DNA of 64,000 nt from an uncultured Flaviramulus sp. (GCA_947501105.1 CANMUP010000003.1:558001-622000); one strand, 5' to 3'; shown: positions 37,123 to 46,865, counted from the stretch's first letter. Notes: generated by a model not told the origin, from the sequence alone. Numbers and translations are program-made.

Positions 37123-38184
37123 ATGAATACACCTGCCTCAAATCATATTCAACAATTAATTCATGATTCAGGTATATTCAATTCAAAGAAAAATTCAAAA
37201 AAGAGCTATCCAAATTTAGATTTTTCAAACGATACAATTTTAATCACTGGTGCAGCAGGATCAATTGGTAGTGAGCTTACTAAGCAGCTTATGCACTGCA
37301 ATTATAAAAATCTTATTTTGGTTGACATTGCTGAATCTCCATTGTACGAGCTTCAACAGGAGTTAGAGCATAATACATCTATTAATGCAGAATTTATTTT
37401 ATTAAATATTACCGAAAAAGAATCTCTAAACTATCTTTTTAAAACTTATACCCCAACGCTTGTTTTTCATACAGCTGCATACAAACATGTACCTTTAATG
37501 GAAACTAATCCTTATGAGGCTGTAAAACTTAATATAATTGGCACTAAATTATTAGCAGATTTATCAATTAAGTATCAGGTTAAAAAATTTGTTTTTATTT
37601 CTACCGATAAAGCTGTAAACCCCATAAGTGTTATGGGAATGAGTAAGCAAATTGCGGAACATTATTTGTTGAACTTAAATAATCAAAATAAAACTAAATT
37701 TATTGTTACACGTTTTGGTAATATATTTGGTTCTAACGGATCTGTTGTTCCATTATTTATAAATCAAATCAATTCTGGGAAACCAATAACAGTTACTGAT
37801 AAAAATATATCTCGTTATTTTATTTGCAAGCATAAAGCGTGTAGTTTAATACTAGAAATTTCAGCTTTTAAAAATTTTGAAAGGCCTGTATTTACTTTTA
37901 ATATGGGAAACCCTATTAAGATATTAGATTTAGCAAAAGTCCTAATTACATTTTATAATGAAGATATTAATATTGAAATTACAAAAGTTCGTCCTGGAGA
38001 AAAATTACATGAAGAGATATTAGCAAGTAATGAAACATTAGTGCCAACAACTCATAAAGACATTATGCAGGTAAAAAACAAAAATGATGAATCAAATAAT
38101 ATTTTAAATCTTGAAGAATTATTGAAAATTACACCCTTTCAGCCAGCCTCAGAAATAAAAATGACACTCAAAAAGTACATATAA
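37123..38184 (+). CDS. CapD-like nucleotide-sugar dehydratase (short form)
   Basis: This 353-residue NAD-dependent dehydratase is of the FlaA1/PseB/CapD type. It shows GAAGSIGSELTKQL near 42-55, AAYKHVPLMETNPYEAV, STDKAVNPISVMGMSK near 164-179, FGNIFGSNGSVVPLF and RPGEKLHEEIL. It lacks the four membrane helices and first Rossmann domain of the 651-residue paralogue at 44910-46865. Soluble relatives convert UDP-GlcNAc to a 4-keto-6-deoxy sugar. The position after a sugar transferase supports priming with such a sugar. The stop abuts the convergent proline dehydrogenase. Confidence 0.88.
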   Translation: MNTPASNHIQQLIHDSGIFNSKKNSKKSYPNLDFSNDTILITGAAGSIGSELTKQLMHCNYKNLILVDIAESPLYELQQELEHNTSINAEFILLNITEKESLNYLFKTYTPTLVFHTAAYKHVPLMETNPYEAVKLNIIGTKLLADLSIKYQVKKFVFISTDKAVNPISVMGMSKQIAEHYLLNLNNQNKTKFIVTRFGNIFGSNGSVVPLFINQINSGKPITVTDKNISRYFICKHKACSLILEISAFKNFERPVFTFNMGNPIKILDLAKVLITFYNEDINIEITKVRPGEKLHEEILASNETLVPTTHKDIMQVKNKNDESNNILNLEELLKITPFQPASEIKMTLKKYI

Positions 38185-39363
38185 CTATTTTTTCTTTCTG
38201 CGCTTTTTCTCTTTAGTTAACAAATTAAGTTCTCTACTTGTTTGTCCAGCTACTGATGTGTTTTCTTCTGCACGTCTAATCAAATATGGCATCACATCTT
38301 TTACAGGTCCAAAAGGCATATATTTTGCTACGTTATAACCTTTGCTTGCTAAGTTATAACTAATGTGGTCGCTCATACCGTACAACTGACCAAACCATAC
38401 ACGCGAATCGTTATTTTCTAAGCCTCTTTCTTGCATTAATTGCATTAACAAATACGAGCTTTCCTCATTATGCGTACCAGAAAATAATGACATTTCTTCT
38501 AAGTTATCTAAAACATATTTAATGCCTTCATCAAAATTCTCATCCGTTGCCTTTTTATTTACACAAATAGGTGATACATATCCATTTTCTTCAGCGCGTT
38601 CATTTTCTTTTTCCATATATGCACCACGTACTAATTTGTATCCCAAATAAAAGCCTTCAGCACGAGCTACAGCATGTTGCTTTTTTAAAAAATCTAATCT
38701 ATCGTGTCTATACATTTGAAGTGTATTAAAAACAATAGGTTTTTCTGTATTATACTTTCTCATCATTTGAGTTATCAAATCATCGGCAGCATCTTGCATC
38801 CAACTCTCTTCAGCATCAATTAATATAGCAATACCATTCTCTTTAGATTTTTTACAAACTATATCAAATCTGTTAACAACTCTATCCCACTCTTCTTGCT
38901 CTTTTTCAGTTAAAGCTTCTCCTTTTCCTAACTTTTCATATAAATAAAATCGACCAAATCCAGTTGGCTTAAATACTGCGATAGGAATGGCATCAATGGC
39001 TTTTGCAAAATCAATAATCTTTAGAATCATGTGCATGGCTGCGTCAAATTCATCTTCATTTTCTTTGCCTTCAACAGAATAATCTAAAACAGAACTCACG
39101 CCCTTCTCATACATTCTGTCAATAACTGGTAGGCAATCCTCCTCATTTACACCGCCACAGAAATGATCAAAAACCGTTGATCGAATAAGTCCTTCTATTG
39201 GTAAATGTGCCTTTATTGCAAAGTTAGTTGCAGCAGTGCCTATCCTAACTAAAGGTTCAATAGAAATCATTTTAAATAAAAAATACGCACGTTCTAACTC
39301 AGAGTCGCTTTTAAGAGCAAAAGCAATTTCGGTATTTTCAAAAATGGAGTCGGTTTTTTGCAT
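38185..39363 (-). CDS. Proline dehydrogenase
   Basis: This FAD-dependent proline oxidase gives pyrroline-5-carboxylate and feeds electrons to the quinone pool. The 392-residue monofunctional protein shows the barrel signatures KPTGFGRFYLYEKLGKGE, YKLVRGAYMEKENERA near 245-260, SGTHNEESSYLLMQLM, and PFGPVKDVMPYLIRRAEENTS with the proline-binding Arg pair. A basic C-terminal tail (KEKKRRKKK) is notable. It is monocistronic with a -7 box upstream. Confidence 0.92.
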   Translation of the reverse strand: MQKTDSIFENTEIAFALKSDSELERAYFLFKMISIEPLVRIGTAATNFAIKAHLPIEGLIRSTVFDHFCGGVNEEDCLPVIDRMYEKGVSSVLDYSVEGKENEDEFDAAMHMILKIIDFAKAIDAIPIAVFKPTGFGRFYLYEKLGKGEALTEKEQEEWDRVVNRFDIVCKKSKENGIAILIDAEESWMQDAADDLITQMMRKYNTEKPIVFNTLQMYRHDRLDFLKKQHAVARAEGFYLGYKLVRGAYMEKENERAEENGYVSPICVNKKATDENFDEGIKYVLDNLEEMSLFSGTHNEESSYLLMQLMQERGLENNDSRVWFGQLYGMSDHISYNLASKGYNVAKYMPFGPVKDVMPYLIRRAEENTSVAGQTSRELNLLTKEKKRRKKK

Positions 39364-39381
39364 TATCTATAAAATTTTGTA

Positions 39382-39389
39382 CAAATATA
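39382..39389 (-). promoter_or_regulatory. -7 box of the proline dehydrogenase gene
   Basis: The minus strand reads TATATTTG, a full match to TAnnTTTG, 19-26 bases before the start. The -33 element is not evident. Confidence 0.5.
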
Positions 39390-39460
39390 ATTAAGACATA
39401 GTTATCATTTTATATAAAAACTCCTTAATTTCACTCCCTAAAATAATAGATATATTTTTC

Positions 39461-40528
39461 ATGAAATCGATCACTGCTAATGATTCTATAATTCATTTTA
39501 ATGATTTATGCTATCCTTCGTTAAATGAACATCTTAAAGCAAATAATTTTTCTAAAATTTTTATTTTAGTCGATGAAAACACGCATAAACATTGCTTACC
39601 AAATTTTTTAGCAAAGCTAGAATCTAATACTCTAATAGAAATTATTGAAATTGAAGCTGGAGAAGAACATAAAACAATAGATACCTGCTCTGGTGTTTGG
39701 AATACACTTTCTGAATTGAATGCCGATAGAAAAAGTTTACTTATAAATGTAGGTGGTGGTGTTGTTACAGATTTAGGAGGTTTTGTTGCCTCTACCTTTA
39801 AAAGAGGTATAGCTTATATAAATGTACCTACATCCCTACTAGCTATGGTTGATGCGTCGGTTGGTGGTAAAACCGGTGTAGATCTGGGGCATCTAAAAAA
39901 CCAAATTGGAGTTATTAGCACACCAAATCTGGTGCTTATAGATACTCATTTCTTAGAAACATTGCCACAAAACCAAATGCGATCTGGTTTAGCAGAGATG
40001 CTAAAACATGGTTTAATTAACAGTGAAACCTATTGGAATAAATTCAAGCATTTTTCAAAACTATCGCTAGAAGATTTAGACGAGTTAATTTATGAGTCTG
40101 TTATCATTAAAAAAAATGTGGTTGAAGAAGATCCTTTTGAAGACGGACTAAGAAAAACATTAAATTTTGGACATACGCTCGGTCACGCTATAGAATCGTA
40201 TTTTTTAAGTAATCCAAACAAAAAAGGCCTATTACATGGCGAAGCCATTGTAGTTGGAATGATTTTAGCAAGCTACATTTCTACAGAATTAGTTGGTTTT
40301 CCAAGAAAAACAACAGATGAAATTAAAAACTTGTTTTTGAGCTATTATGAAAAAGTAAATATTAAAGAACCTGAGTATCAAAGCATTATAGAACTATTAA
40401 AGTATGACAAGAAAAATAATCATGGAAATATAAACTTTGTGCTCTTAAAAGATATAGGCATTCCAGAAATAGATTGTTTAGTGAAAGATGAGATTATAAT
40501 TGATGCTTTTAAATTTTATGAGAGTTAA
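39461..40528 (+). CDS. aroB: 3-dehydroquinate synthase
   Basis: AroB makes 3-dehydroquinate from DAHP in the shikimate pathway. The 355-residue protein shows GGGVVTDLGGFVASTFKRGI near 104-123, the NAD contact PTSLLAMVDASVGGKTGVD near 129-147, and zinc ligands in the segment FGHTLGHAIE and in LHGEAIVVGM. It diverges from proline dehydrogenase across 97 bases. Confidence 0.96.
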   Translation: MKSITANDSIIHFNDLCYPSLNEHLKANNFSKIFILVDENTHKHCLPNFLAKLESNTLIEIIEIEAGEEHKTIDTCSGVWNTLSELNADRKSLLINVGGGVVTDLGGFVASTFKRGIAYINVPTSLLAMVDASVGGKTGVDLGHLKNQIGVISTPNLVLIDTHFLETLPQNQMRSGLAEMLKHGLINSETYWNKFKHFSKLSLEDLDELIYESVIIKKNVVEEDPFEDGLRKTLNFGHTLGHAIESYFLSNPNKKGLLHGEAIVVGMILASYISTELVGFPRKTTDEIKNLFLSYYEKVNIKEPEYQSIIELLKYDKKNNHGNINFVLLKDIGIPEIDCLVKDEIIIDAFKFYES

Positions 40529-40538
40529 TTAATTTTTT

Positions 40539-40570
40539 TTGTAATTTTATAAATATTGCTGTTAAATTTA
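40539..40570 (+). promoter_or_regulatory. Promoter of the 101-residue gene
   Basis: TTG (40539-40541), a 21-bp spacer and TAAATTTA (40563-40570) match the Bacteroidota consensus apart from the final base, 23 bases before the ATG at 40593. Confidence 0.65.
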
Positions 40571-40592
40571 TTTATCAACCAAAATTTTTAAG

Positions 40593-40898
40593 ATGAAAAG
40601 AATTATTGTTGATTATAAAAAACTAACTCCTGAGTTATTAAACCTTTTAACAGAGAGATTCCCTGATGGCTACGGAGATGATGATATAATTACTTTTGAC
40701 AACCATAGAAACGAGACTATCGAGGCTATTGAGGTAAAAGCATTAGATGCAATTTATTTAGTTAAAGTAAGTAGTAAATTGCATTATACAATGAATAATT
40801 TTGATAGCGATAATAAAGAAGTTAATGAATTAGGAAATGTGGTGGTTGATAGTGATAGTACTGTTGAGCCTACTATTTTTGAAGATGAAGAGGAATAA
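40593..40898 (+). CDS. Conserved acidic protein of unknown function
   Basis: This 101-residue soluble protein starts MKRIIVDYKKLTPELLNLLTERFPDGY and ends in a strongly acidic tail (EPTIFEDEEE). The family is recognisable across flavobacteria but uncharacterised. It has its own promoter and lies between aroB and the PHP phosphatase. No motif suggests an enzyme. It is a likely real gene because of the promoter and the complete frame. Confidence 0.75.
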   Translation: MKRIIVDYKKLTPELLNLLTERFPDGYGDDDIITFDNHRNETIEAIEVKALDAIYLVKVSSKLHYTMNNFDSDNKEVNELGNVVVDSDSTVEPTIFEDEEE

Positions 40899-40932
40899 GC
40901 TCTTTTTTCTTTTTAACAAACCTACTTAAATA

Positions 40933-41679
40933 ATGTTCCACTTTTTTTCTAAAAAAGCATTTCTCAAAGATTTATTAGAGGATTTTGTTGATATCCATTC
41001 TCATATTTTACCTGGAATAGATGATGGTGCAAAAAACACCATAGAATCGATAGATTTAATTAAAGGCATGCAAGAATTAGGCGTTAAGCAATTTATGCCT
41101 ACACCTCATGTGATGCAAGATTTCTATCCGAATACTGACGAAACTATAGGTGATGCTTACCAAAGCCTATTAGAAGTTTTAGACCCTAAAATGCTTTCCG
41201 AAATTACTATAAACCCAGCTGCTGAGTATATGCTTGATGATAATTTCCAAAAGCAGCTAAATACACAGGAACTGTTTACGCTTAAAGGAAACTATTTGTT
41301 AATTGAGATGTCTTATTTTCAGCCTCCTATTAATCTGGAAGAAATAATTTTTAAAATTAAAATGAAAGGATACTTACCAATCTTAGCACATCCTGAGCGG
41401 TATTCTTTTTACCATAACACAAAAGAATATTATAAAAAACTAAAACAACTAGGTTGCTTTTTCCAGCTTAACTTATTGTCTTTAAGTGAACATTATGGGA
41501 AAAATGTAGAAAAAACAGCTCATTATTTAATTGAAGATCAACTTATAGATTTTGTTGCAACAGATACTCATAATGACAATCATATAAAAAAACTTTCTAA
41601 CTTAATTCTTAATAAGAATTTAGTTAGAAAGCTTCCTAATATTATAGAAAATACTTGTAATACGTTTTCAGTTATTTAA
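40933..41679 (+). CDS. PHP-domain tyrosine phosphatase (CpsB/YwqE type)
   Basis: CpsB-type enzymes are metal-dependent phosphotyrosine phosphatases that reset bacterial tyrosine kinases in capsule synthesis. The 248-residue protein shows the PHP metal motif DIHSHILPGIDDGAK (His22, His24, Asp30), PTPHVM, PAAEYMLD, LAHPERY and FVATDTHN. It ends four bases into the convergent Wzc-like kinase gene, its expected substrate, so the pair sits tail to tail. Confidence 0.92.
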   Translation: MFHFFSKKAFLKDLLEDFVDIHSHILPGIDDGAKNTIESIDLIKGMQELGVKQFMPTPHVMQDFYPNTDETIGDAYQSLLEVLDPKMLSEITINPAAEYMLDDNFQKQLNTQELFTLKGNYLLIEMSYFQPPINLEEIIFKIKMKGYLPILAHPERYSFYHNTKEYYKKLKQLGCFFQLNLLSLSEHYGKNVEKTAHYLIEDQLIDFVATDTHNDNHIKKLSNLILNKNLVRKLPNIIENTCNTFSVI

Positions 41680-44057
41680 GAACGTTTTCTGAAAAAACCT
41701 TTCTTTTCTTTCGCTCCATAATACCCATATTTTGCACCATATCCAAAGTTCGATTGTCTAACATCGTTAACTACAAGCATCATACCGTTAAGTTTCTTTT
41801 CAGCATGTAGTTCTTTTGCAAAATTTAAAATATTTTTCTCTGTATAATCTGCACGGGTCATATAAATAGTATGTCCTGCATATTGGCTAAATAATAATGT
41901 ATCTGTTACTAGCATTGATGGGGCTGTATCAACAATTACATAATCGTATTGTTCTGAAGCTTTATCAAAAAGAGGTTTCATTCTATCGCTCATTAATAAT
42001 TCGGCAGGGTTTGGCGGAACTTTTCCAGAAAGCAAAATATCAATTTTATTTCCATTAACCTCATAAGTGTTTATGGCTTCTCCTATTATTACTGATTTAT
42101 CAGCTAAATATTCTGTAAGCCCAATTTTTGCAATATCTTTTTTCTTTTTATTATCTAATCCCATAAGCAATTTAGGATTTCTAATATCTGCGCCTATTAA
42201 TAATACTCTTTTATCAGTATTTGCAAGTGTTAATGCCATATTCATACTGAAAAAAGATTTTCCTTCACCGTTAATAGTTGAAGTAACAAAAACTACATTA
42301 TCATAATTTTCTAGCTTTCTGGTTCGCTTTATATAATCAAAATTTGTCCGTATAATTCTAAATGATTCTGATAAAATAGAACGATCATTTCTTTTTACTA
42401 AAATACTATTTCCTTTTACTTTAGGTATTTCTCCTAAAACAGTAATGTTTTTTACTTCATTTTCTAAATCCTCTTTATTATGAATTTTAGTATCAAATAA
42501 ATTCTTTACATAAAATAACATAAATGGAATTAGTAATCCGAAAAATAATGCTCCTGCATAAGCAACTTGCTTATTAGGAGAAATAGGACCGCCTCCTTTA
42601 TTGTATGCTTCATCAATTATTTTTGCTCTTGGAGATGTTGCTGCTAGTGATATTGCAGATTCTTCCTTTTTTTCTAACAAATATAGATACAGAGATTCTT
42701 TTATACCTCTGTTTCTTTCTATAGATCTTAATTTACGCTCTTGCCCTGGAACCGAGAAAATTTTAGAATTAATTCTTCTAGATTGGCTCTCTAAACTTCC
42801 AATTTGAATTCTTAGAGATTTACTAGAATTATTAATGCTTTGTTGGAGGTTTTGCCTAATGCTTGCTAATGTTTGATCTAACTCTAATACTATAGGGTTT
42901 TGTTCGCCGGCACTTTTTAAAAGTGTTTTTCTTGTTTCAAGCAATTGATTGTATCTGGTTGACATTGCACTAATTGCTGCATCACCAGAACCTAAGTTTG
43001 AAGGGATTGAACTATACATAGAAGTCTCATCACCTAAGGTTGACTCCATAAAGTTTAATTGACCCAATTGCATTTTTGCCGCATCCAATTGTTGTTCGTT
43101 TGCAGCACTTGAATTTAAAAATTGTCCAGCCTCAGAAGCTACATCTGTAACTTTATTACCTGTTTTAAAATTAACAATGCTACTATCTGCACTAACTAAG
43201 TCTTTGGCAACTAAGCGTATACGATTATCTATAAATTTAGCTGTATTTTCAGAGATATTATTTTTCTTTTGGATAGTAGATTTATTATATTCATCTATTA
43301 AAGTGTTTACAATATCTTTTGCTTTTTCTATAACAGGATCTACTAAACTTACTAAAACTACTTTTGATGATTTCCCAGATGGAGATATAGATACTCTATT
43401 TTTAAGAGATTCGGCTAAATATTCCATTTTTGCAATATTTACCCTTATAAAACTCCCAGTGTTATTCTCTATATTTTTATTTTTTGGTGTTACTATAATA
43501 CCACCGAAAGATGTAGGAATTGTTTCTCCAAAGGTGTGTTTTTTTGGAGTATCCTCTTCATTAATTCGGTAATTAAAATTTGAAGCAGAAAGAATTTCTA
43601 CATAAAAATTAAAACTTGTATTATTTATTATTGAATCTGATTCTATAAAATTTATAACTATTGGTGAGTTTTTATATAATTCTGATTCATAAACCCTTCC
43701 TTTAGTATAATATCTAATATTTAAGTCTAATCTTTTTATAATATTTCTAAGGAAACTTCTAGATTTTATTACTTGTATTTCATCTTCAACCATTGCATCT
43801 TCACTCTCAGAAAATAGCGATAAGTCTTTTAAAGCTGCAGCCGAGGAATTCTCTTTATCATCTAAAAGCATTATTTTGGCTTGAGCTAAATACTTAGGCG
43901 TAGTATATCTTAAGTTTACATATGTTAGCCCTAAACATATTATCAAGCTTAAAACAAACCATTTCCATTGTTTTAAGTAGATAGATAGTGTTTTCTTAAG
44001 ATTAAAATTAAAATCTTCAGAATTACTCGATAAATTATTATTCTGTGTTGAAGCCAT
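41676..44057 (-). CDS. Wzc-like polysaccharide co-polymerase and tyrosine autokinase
   Basis: This inner membrane protein regulates polysaccharide chain length and export. The 793-residue protein has membrane segments near 33-48 and 497-516, with the Wzz periplasmic domain and long coiled coil between them. The cytoplasmic BY-kinase has Walker A STINGEGKS at 593-601, Walker A' LLIGADIRNP near 619-628 (Gly replaces the usual Asp) and Walker B VIVDTAP near 707-713. The C-terminal tyrosines are Tyr773, Tyr777, Tyr779 and Tyr780. It lies 7 bases after the Wza-like gene. Confidence 0.94.
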   Translation of the reverse strand: MASTQNNNLSSNSEDFNFNLKKTLSIYLKQWKWFVLSLIICLGLTYVNLRYTTPKYLAQAKIMLLDDKENSSAAALKDLSLFSESEDAMVEDEIQVIKSRSFLRNIIKRLDLNIRYYTKGRVYESELYKNSPIVINFIESDSIINNTSFNFYVEILSASNFNYRINEEDTPKKHTFGETIPTSFGGIIVTPKNKNIENNTGSFIRVNIAKMEYLAESLKNRVSISPSGKSSKVVLVSLVDPVIEKAKDIVNTLIDEYNKSTIQKKNNISENTAKFIDNRIRLVAKDLVSADSSIVNFKTGNKVTDVASEAGQFLNSSAANEQQLDAAKMQLGQLNFMESTLGDETSMYSSIPSNLGSGDAAISAMSTRYNQLLETRKTLLKSAGEQNPIVLELDQTLASIRQNLQQSINNSSKSLRIQIGSLESQSRRINSKIFSVPGQERKLRSIERNRGIKESLYLYLLEKKEESAISLAATSPRAKIIDEAYNKGGGPISPNKQVAYAGALFFGLLIPFMLFYVKNLFDTKIHNKEDLENEVKNITVLGEIPKVKGNSILVKRNDRSILSESFRIIRTNFDYIKRTRKLENYDNVVFVTSTINGEGKSFFSMNMALTLANTDKRVLLIGADIRNPKLLMGLDNKKKKDIAKIGLTEYLADKSVIIGEAINTYEVNGNKIDILLSGKVPPNPAELLMSDRMKPLFDKASEQYDYVIVDTAPSMLVTDTLLFSQYAGHTIYMTRADYTEKNILNFAKELHAEKKLNGMMLVVNDVRQSNFGYGAKYGYYGAKEKKGFFRKRS

Positions 44058-44064
44058 TTTAATT

Positions 44065-44865
44065 CTAATTTCTAGTTACAAATATTAGTGCAGTTGTTAG
44101 AATAAAAGAAGTAATACTAATAATGGTTCCAATTCTAATATCACCTGAAGCACCGCTTATTGCTGAATTATTTGGTTCAACATAAACGTAGTCATTTTGA
44201 GTTAAATAATACACTGGCGAATTAAAAACCTCTTTTGTTGTTAAGTCTATTCTAGAAATTGTTTTTGTTCCATTAAAATCTCTAATTATCATAACATTAT
44301 CTCTTCTGCCCTTTATAGTTAAGCCGCCAGCCATACCAAGAGCTTCAAGGATTGATACTCTTTCGCCAGATACTGGATAAACTCCTGGGCTAGTTACTTC
44401 TCCTTCAACTGTAATTCTAAAGTTTAGAACACGTATTATTACTACAGGGTCTCTTAGTAAATTTCCATCAGAGAACTTTTCCTTAATCAATGTTTTAGCC
44501 TCTTCGACTGTTAATCCCAATAGTTTTATTTTTCCTAAAACAGGAAAATCAATATTCCCTTCTACATCTATAAGGTAATCTACAAAGTTTGTTCCACCGC
44601 CGCCGCCTTGCCTTACAATATTATACGGTCTTGCAGGGTCAATAAAAGTTCCATCTGAAGTTGTAGTAGATATAACAGATATATAAATGCTTAATATATC
44701 TCCAACCTTTAACTTTGCAGTAAAGGTATCTGTATCTACAATAGTTTCAAAATCTTTAGCATTTTGAAAATAGACAATATCCTTCTTTGTAACGCAAGAG
44801 GTTAGAAATAAACTAAATATGGCACTAAAAACAAATAGCTTGTGTCTTGAAAAAGGTGTGATCAT
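44065..44865 (-). CDS. Wza-like polysaccharide export lipoprotein
   Basis: This outer membrane channel component for capsule or O-polysaccharide export has 266 residues. It has a lipobox LTSC at residues 21-24 (Cys24 lipidated), the Poly_export domain with LKVGDILSIYISV and IDVEGNIDFPVLGKIKLLGLTVEEAKTLI (about 51-130), then an SLBB domain with FRITVEGEVTSPGVYPV. A C-terminal membrane helix (about 243-262) is typical. It sits between the CapD-like and Wzc-like genes on the same strand. Confidence 0.93.
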   Translation of the reverse strand: MITPFSRHKLFVFSAIFSLFLTSCVTKKDIVYFQNAKDFETIVDTDTFTAKLKVGDILSIYISVISTTTSDGTFIDPARPYNIVRQGGGGGTNFVDYLIDVEGNIDFPVLGKIKLLGLTVEEAKTLIKEKFSDGNLLRDPVVIIRVLNFRITVEGEVTSPGVYPVSGERVSILEALGMAGGLTIKGRRDNVMIIRDFNGTKTISRIDLTTKEVFNSPVYYLTQNDYVYVEPNNSAISGASGDIRIGTIISITSFILTTALIFVTRN

Positions 44866-44909
44866 TTTTTTTGCGTTTGGGGGAAAGTAATAAATTTTTA
44901 CTTAATTTA

Positions 44910-46865
44910 TTAAAGATTGATATAGCTTTTATCTGATCTATCATCTGATAAACCTCTTACCTTCTTATAAATTTGTACTCTTTTATCGAATTTCTCGTAA
45001 TCAGAATTGTTAGATTTATATTCAGGAATTAGGTTTTTCATTTTCATAACAATATTATTGTTTTGAAAACGATTAGTGATACATAACTCTTCTATTTCAG
45101 ATTTAATTTTATTGTATTCTAATTCTCTAGTTTTACTTATCATTATTTTCTTATGATAAGTTGATAAAGTATTTTCGCCGTTTGCCAATAATTCTTCATA
45201 AAGTTTTTCTCCTGGTCGTAATCCAGAAATTTTAATATCTATATCTTCAGGAAACCTTAATCCAGATAATTTAATCATATTCTTGGCAAGATCGAAAATC
45301 TTAACAGATTCTCCCATGTCGAAAATAAATATCTCTCCCCCTTTACCCATTGTTCCAGCTTCTAAAACTAGTTGAGATGCTTCAGGAATTGTCATAAAAT
45401 AACGAGTTATTTCCTTATGCGTTAAAGTTAATGGACCTCCTTTTTCTATTTGCTTTTTAAATAATGGAATTACAGATCCGTTAGAACCTAACACATTTCC
45501 AAACCTCGTTGTAATAAACTTAGTTTTACTTTCTTTTTGAAGACAACTAATGTACATTTCTGCCATACGCTTAGTAGCTCCCATAACACTTGTTGGGTTA
45601 ACTGCTTTATCTGTAGAAACAAAAACAAACTTTTTAACGTCATAGCGAGATGCTGTGTCTGCAAGTATTTTAGTTCCGTTTACATTAATTTTTATAGCTT
45701 CGTATGGAGATTTTTCCATTAGCGGTACATGTTTATATGCAGCCGCATGAAAAACCATTGTTGGCTTATTTTCTTGAAAAATACTATCTATTCTTAAACC
45801 GTCTCTAATATCCGCAACAATAGCTGTAATAAAATTTTCTTTTCCGCTTTGTTTTAAATCTTGTTGTAAGTCATATAATGCAGATTCAGCTTGATCAACT
45901 AAGACTAATTTTTTTACACCAAAGTTTGCTAATTGTTTTACTAACTCACTCCCTATTGAACCTGCTGCACCAGTAACTAAAATGGTTTCTCCGTTAAACT
46001 CATTTAATAAATTTGGGTTATCAATTTCTATAGGAGCTCTCCCTAAAAGGTCTTCTATTTGAACTTGTTTTATTTGTTTAGCGCTTAATTCTCCATTAAT
46101 CCACCTTTCAATTGGTGGAACTTTAGTTATTTTAACATTCAAATCGATTAAACGATCAATCATGCTTAACAAACTAGTAGAATCTATAGTTTGAGACGCT
46201 ACAACAATTTCATCTATTACATTAGACTCTATATATGCCTTTGTAACTTTATTTTTTGAAAAAATTGGAACACCATTAATAGATTTTCCATTTTTCTTAA
46301 TATCATCATCAATAAAACCAACAACACTAAATCTAGAACTTAAGTTACTAACTAATGCGTTATATGTTATAATACCTGATTCTCCAGCCCCATAAATAAG
46401 AACTCTTTTAGAAGATACTAGCTTACATTTTAAATATTTATAAGTCATTTTAAATAGCAATCTGCTAGCACTAAGCGTTACAAAACTTAGTAGTGCATGC
46501 ATTACAATTATAGATAAAGGAATTGTAAACTCTGGAATTATATTAGTTATTCTGTTAAATAGTACAAATGCAATAGATAAAAGAGACATTAATACAACCG
46601 ATTTAAACAAATTAACAACATCTGTAAAACCGGTATGTCTTATAACACTTTTAAATGAACCTATTATTAAAAAACTAAATATCGCAATAACAAATAAGAA
46701 AGGTAGCTGAAATAAAAATTGATTTATATCAAAATTTAAAGTAAAATTAAATCTTACCAAATAAGTAGCAAAAAAGGTTAGCAAAACTATTGCTAAGTCT
46801 ATACCTAAGACTAGCCATTTTGATGCATACTTTTGCGAATAATAAGAAAAGTAATTTTTTATCAT
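44910..46865 (-). CDS. Membrane CapD-like nucleotide-sugar dehydratase/epimerase
   Basis: This 651-residue protein has four N-terminal membrane helices (about 16-130), a first Rossmann domain (LIYGAGESGI near 154-163) and a catalytic C-terminal domain. The latter shows ILVTGAAGSIGSELVKQL near 293-310, VFHAAAYKHVPLMEKSPYEA, STDKAVNPTSVMGATKRMAE, FGNVLGSNGSVIPLF and RPGEKLYEELL. Enzymes of this type (WbpM, PglF) convert UDP-GlcNAc to a UDP-4-keto-6-deoxy sugar for the first lipid-linked sugar. The adjacent DegT aminotransferase can aminate C4 of that product. The shorter paralogue at 37123 has only the catalytic part. Confidence 0.93.
   Translation of the reverse strand: MIKNYFSYYSQKYASKWLVLGIDLAIVLLTFFATYLVRFNFTLNFDINQFLFQLPFLFVIAIFSFLIIGSFKSVIRHTGFTDVVNLFKSVVLMSLLSIAFVLFNRITNIIPEFTIPLSIIVMHALLSFVTLSASRLLFKMTYKYLKCKLVSSKRVLIYGAGESGIITYNALVSNLSSRFSVVGFIDDDIKKNGKSINGVPIFSKNKVTKAYIESNVIDEIVVASQTIDSTSLLSMIDRLIDLNVKITKVPPIERWINGELSAKQIKQVQIEDLLGRAPIEIDNPNLLNEFNGETILVTGAAGSIGSELVKQLANFGVKKLVLVDQAESALYDLQQDLKQSGKENFITAIVADIRDGLRIDSIFQENKPTMVFHAAAYKHVPLMEKSPYEAIKINVNGTKILADTASRYDVKKFVFVSTDKAVNPTSVMGATKRMAEMYISCLQKESKTKFITTRFGNVLGSNGSVIPLFKKQIEKGGPLTLTHKEITRYFMTIPEASQLVLEAGTMGKGGEIFIFDMGESVKIFDLAKNMIKLSGLRFPEDIDIKISGLRPGEKLYEELLANGENTLSTYHKKIMISKTRELEYNKIKSEIEELCITNRFQNNNIVMKMKNLIPEYKSNNSDYEKFDKRVQIYKKVRGLSDDRSDKSYINL

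Noticed and set aside
43177-43572. A 131-codon frame opposite the Wzc-like kinase gene.
   Set aside because: The minus-strand kinase frame is well supported through this stretch, and the antisense translation has no family features.
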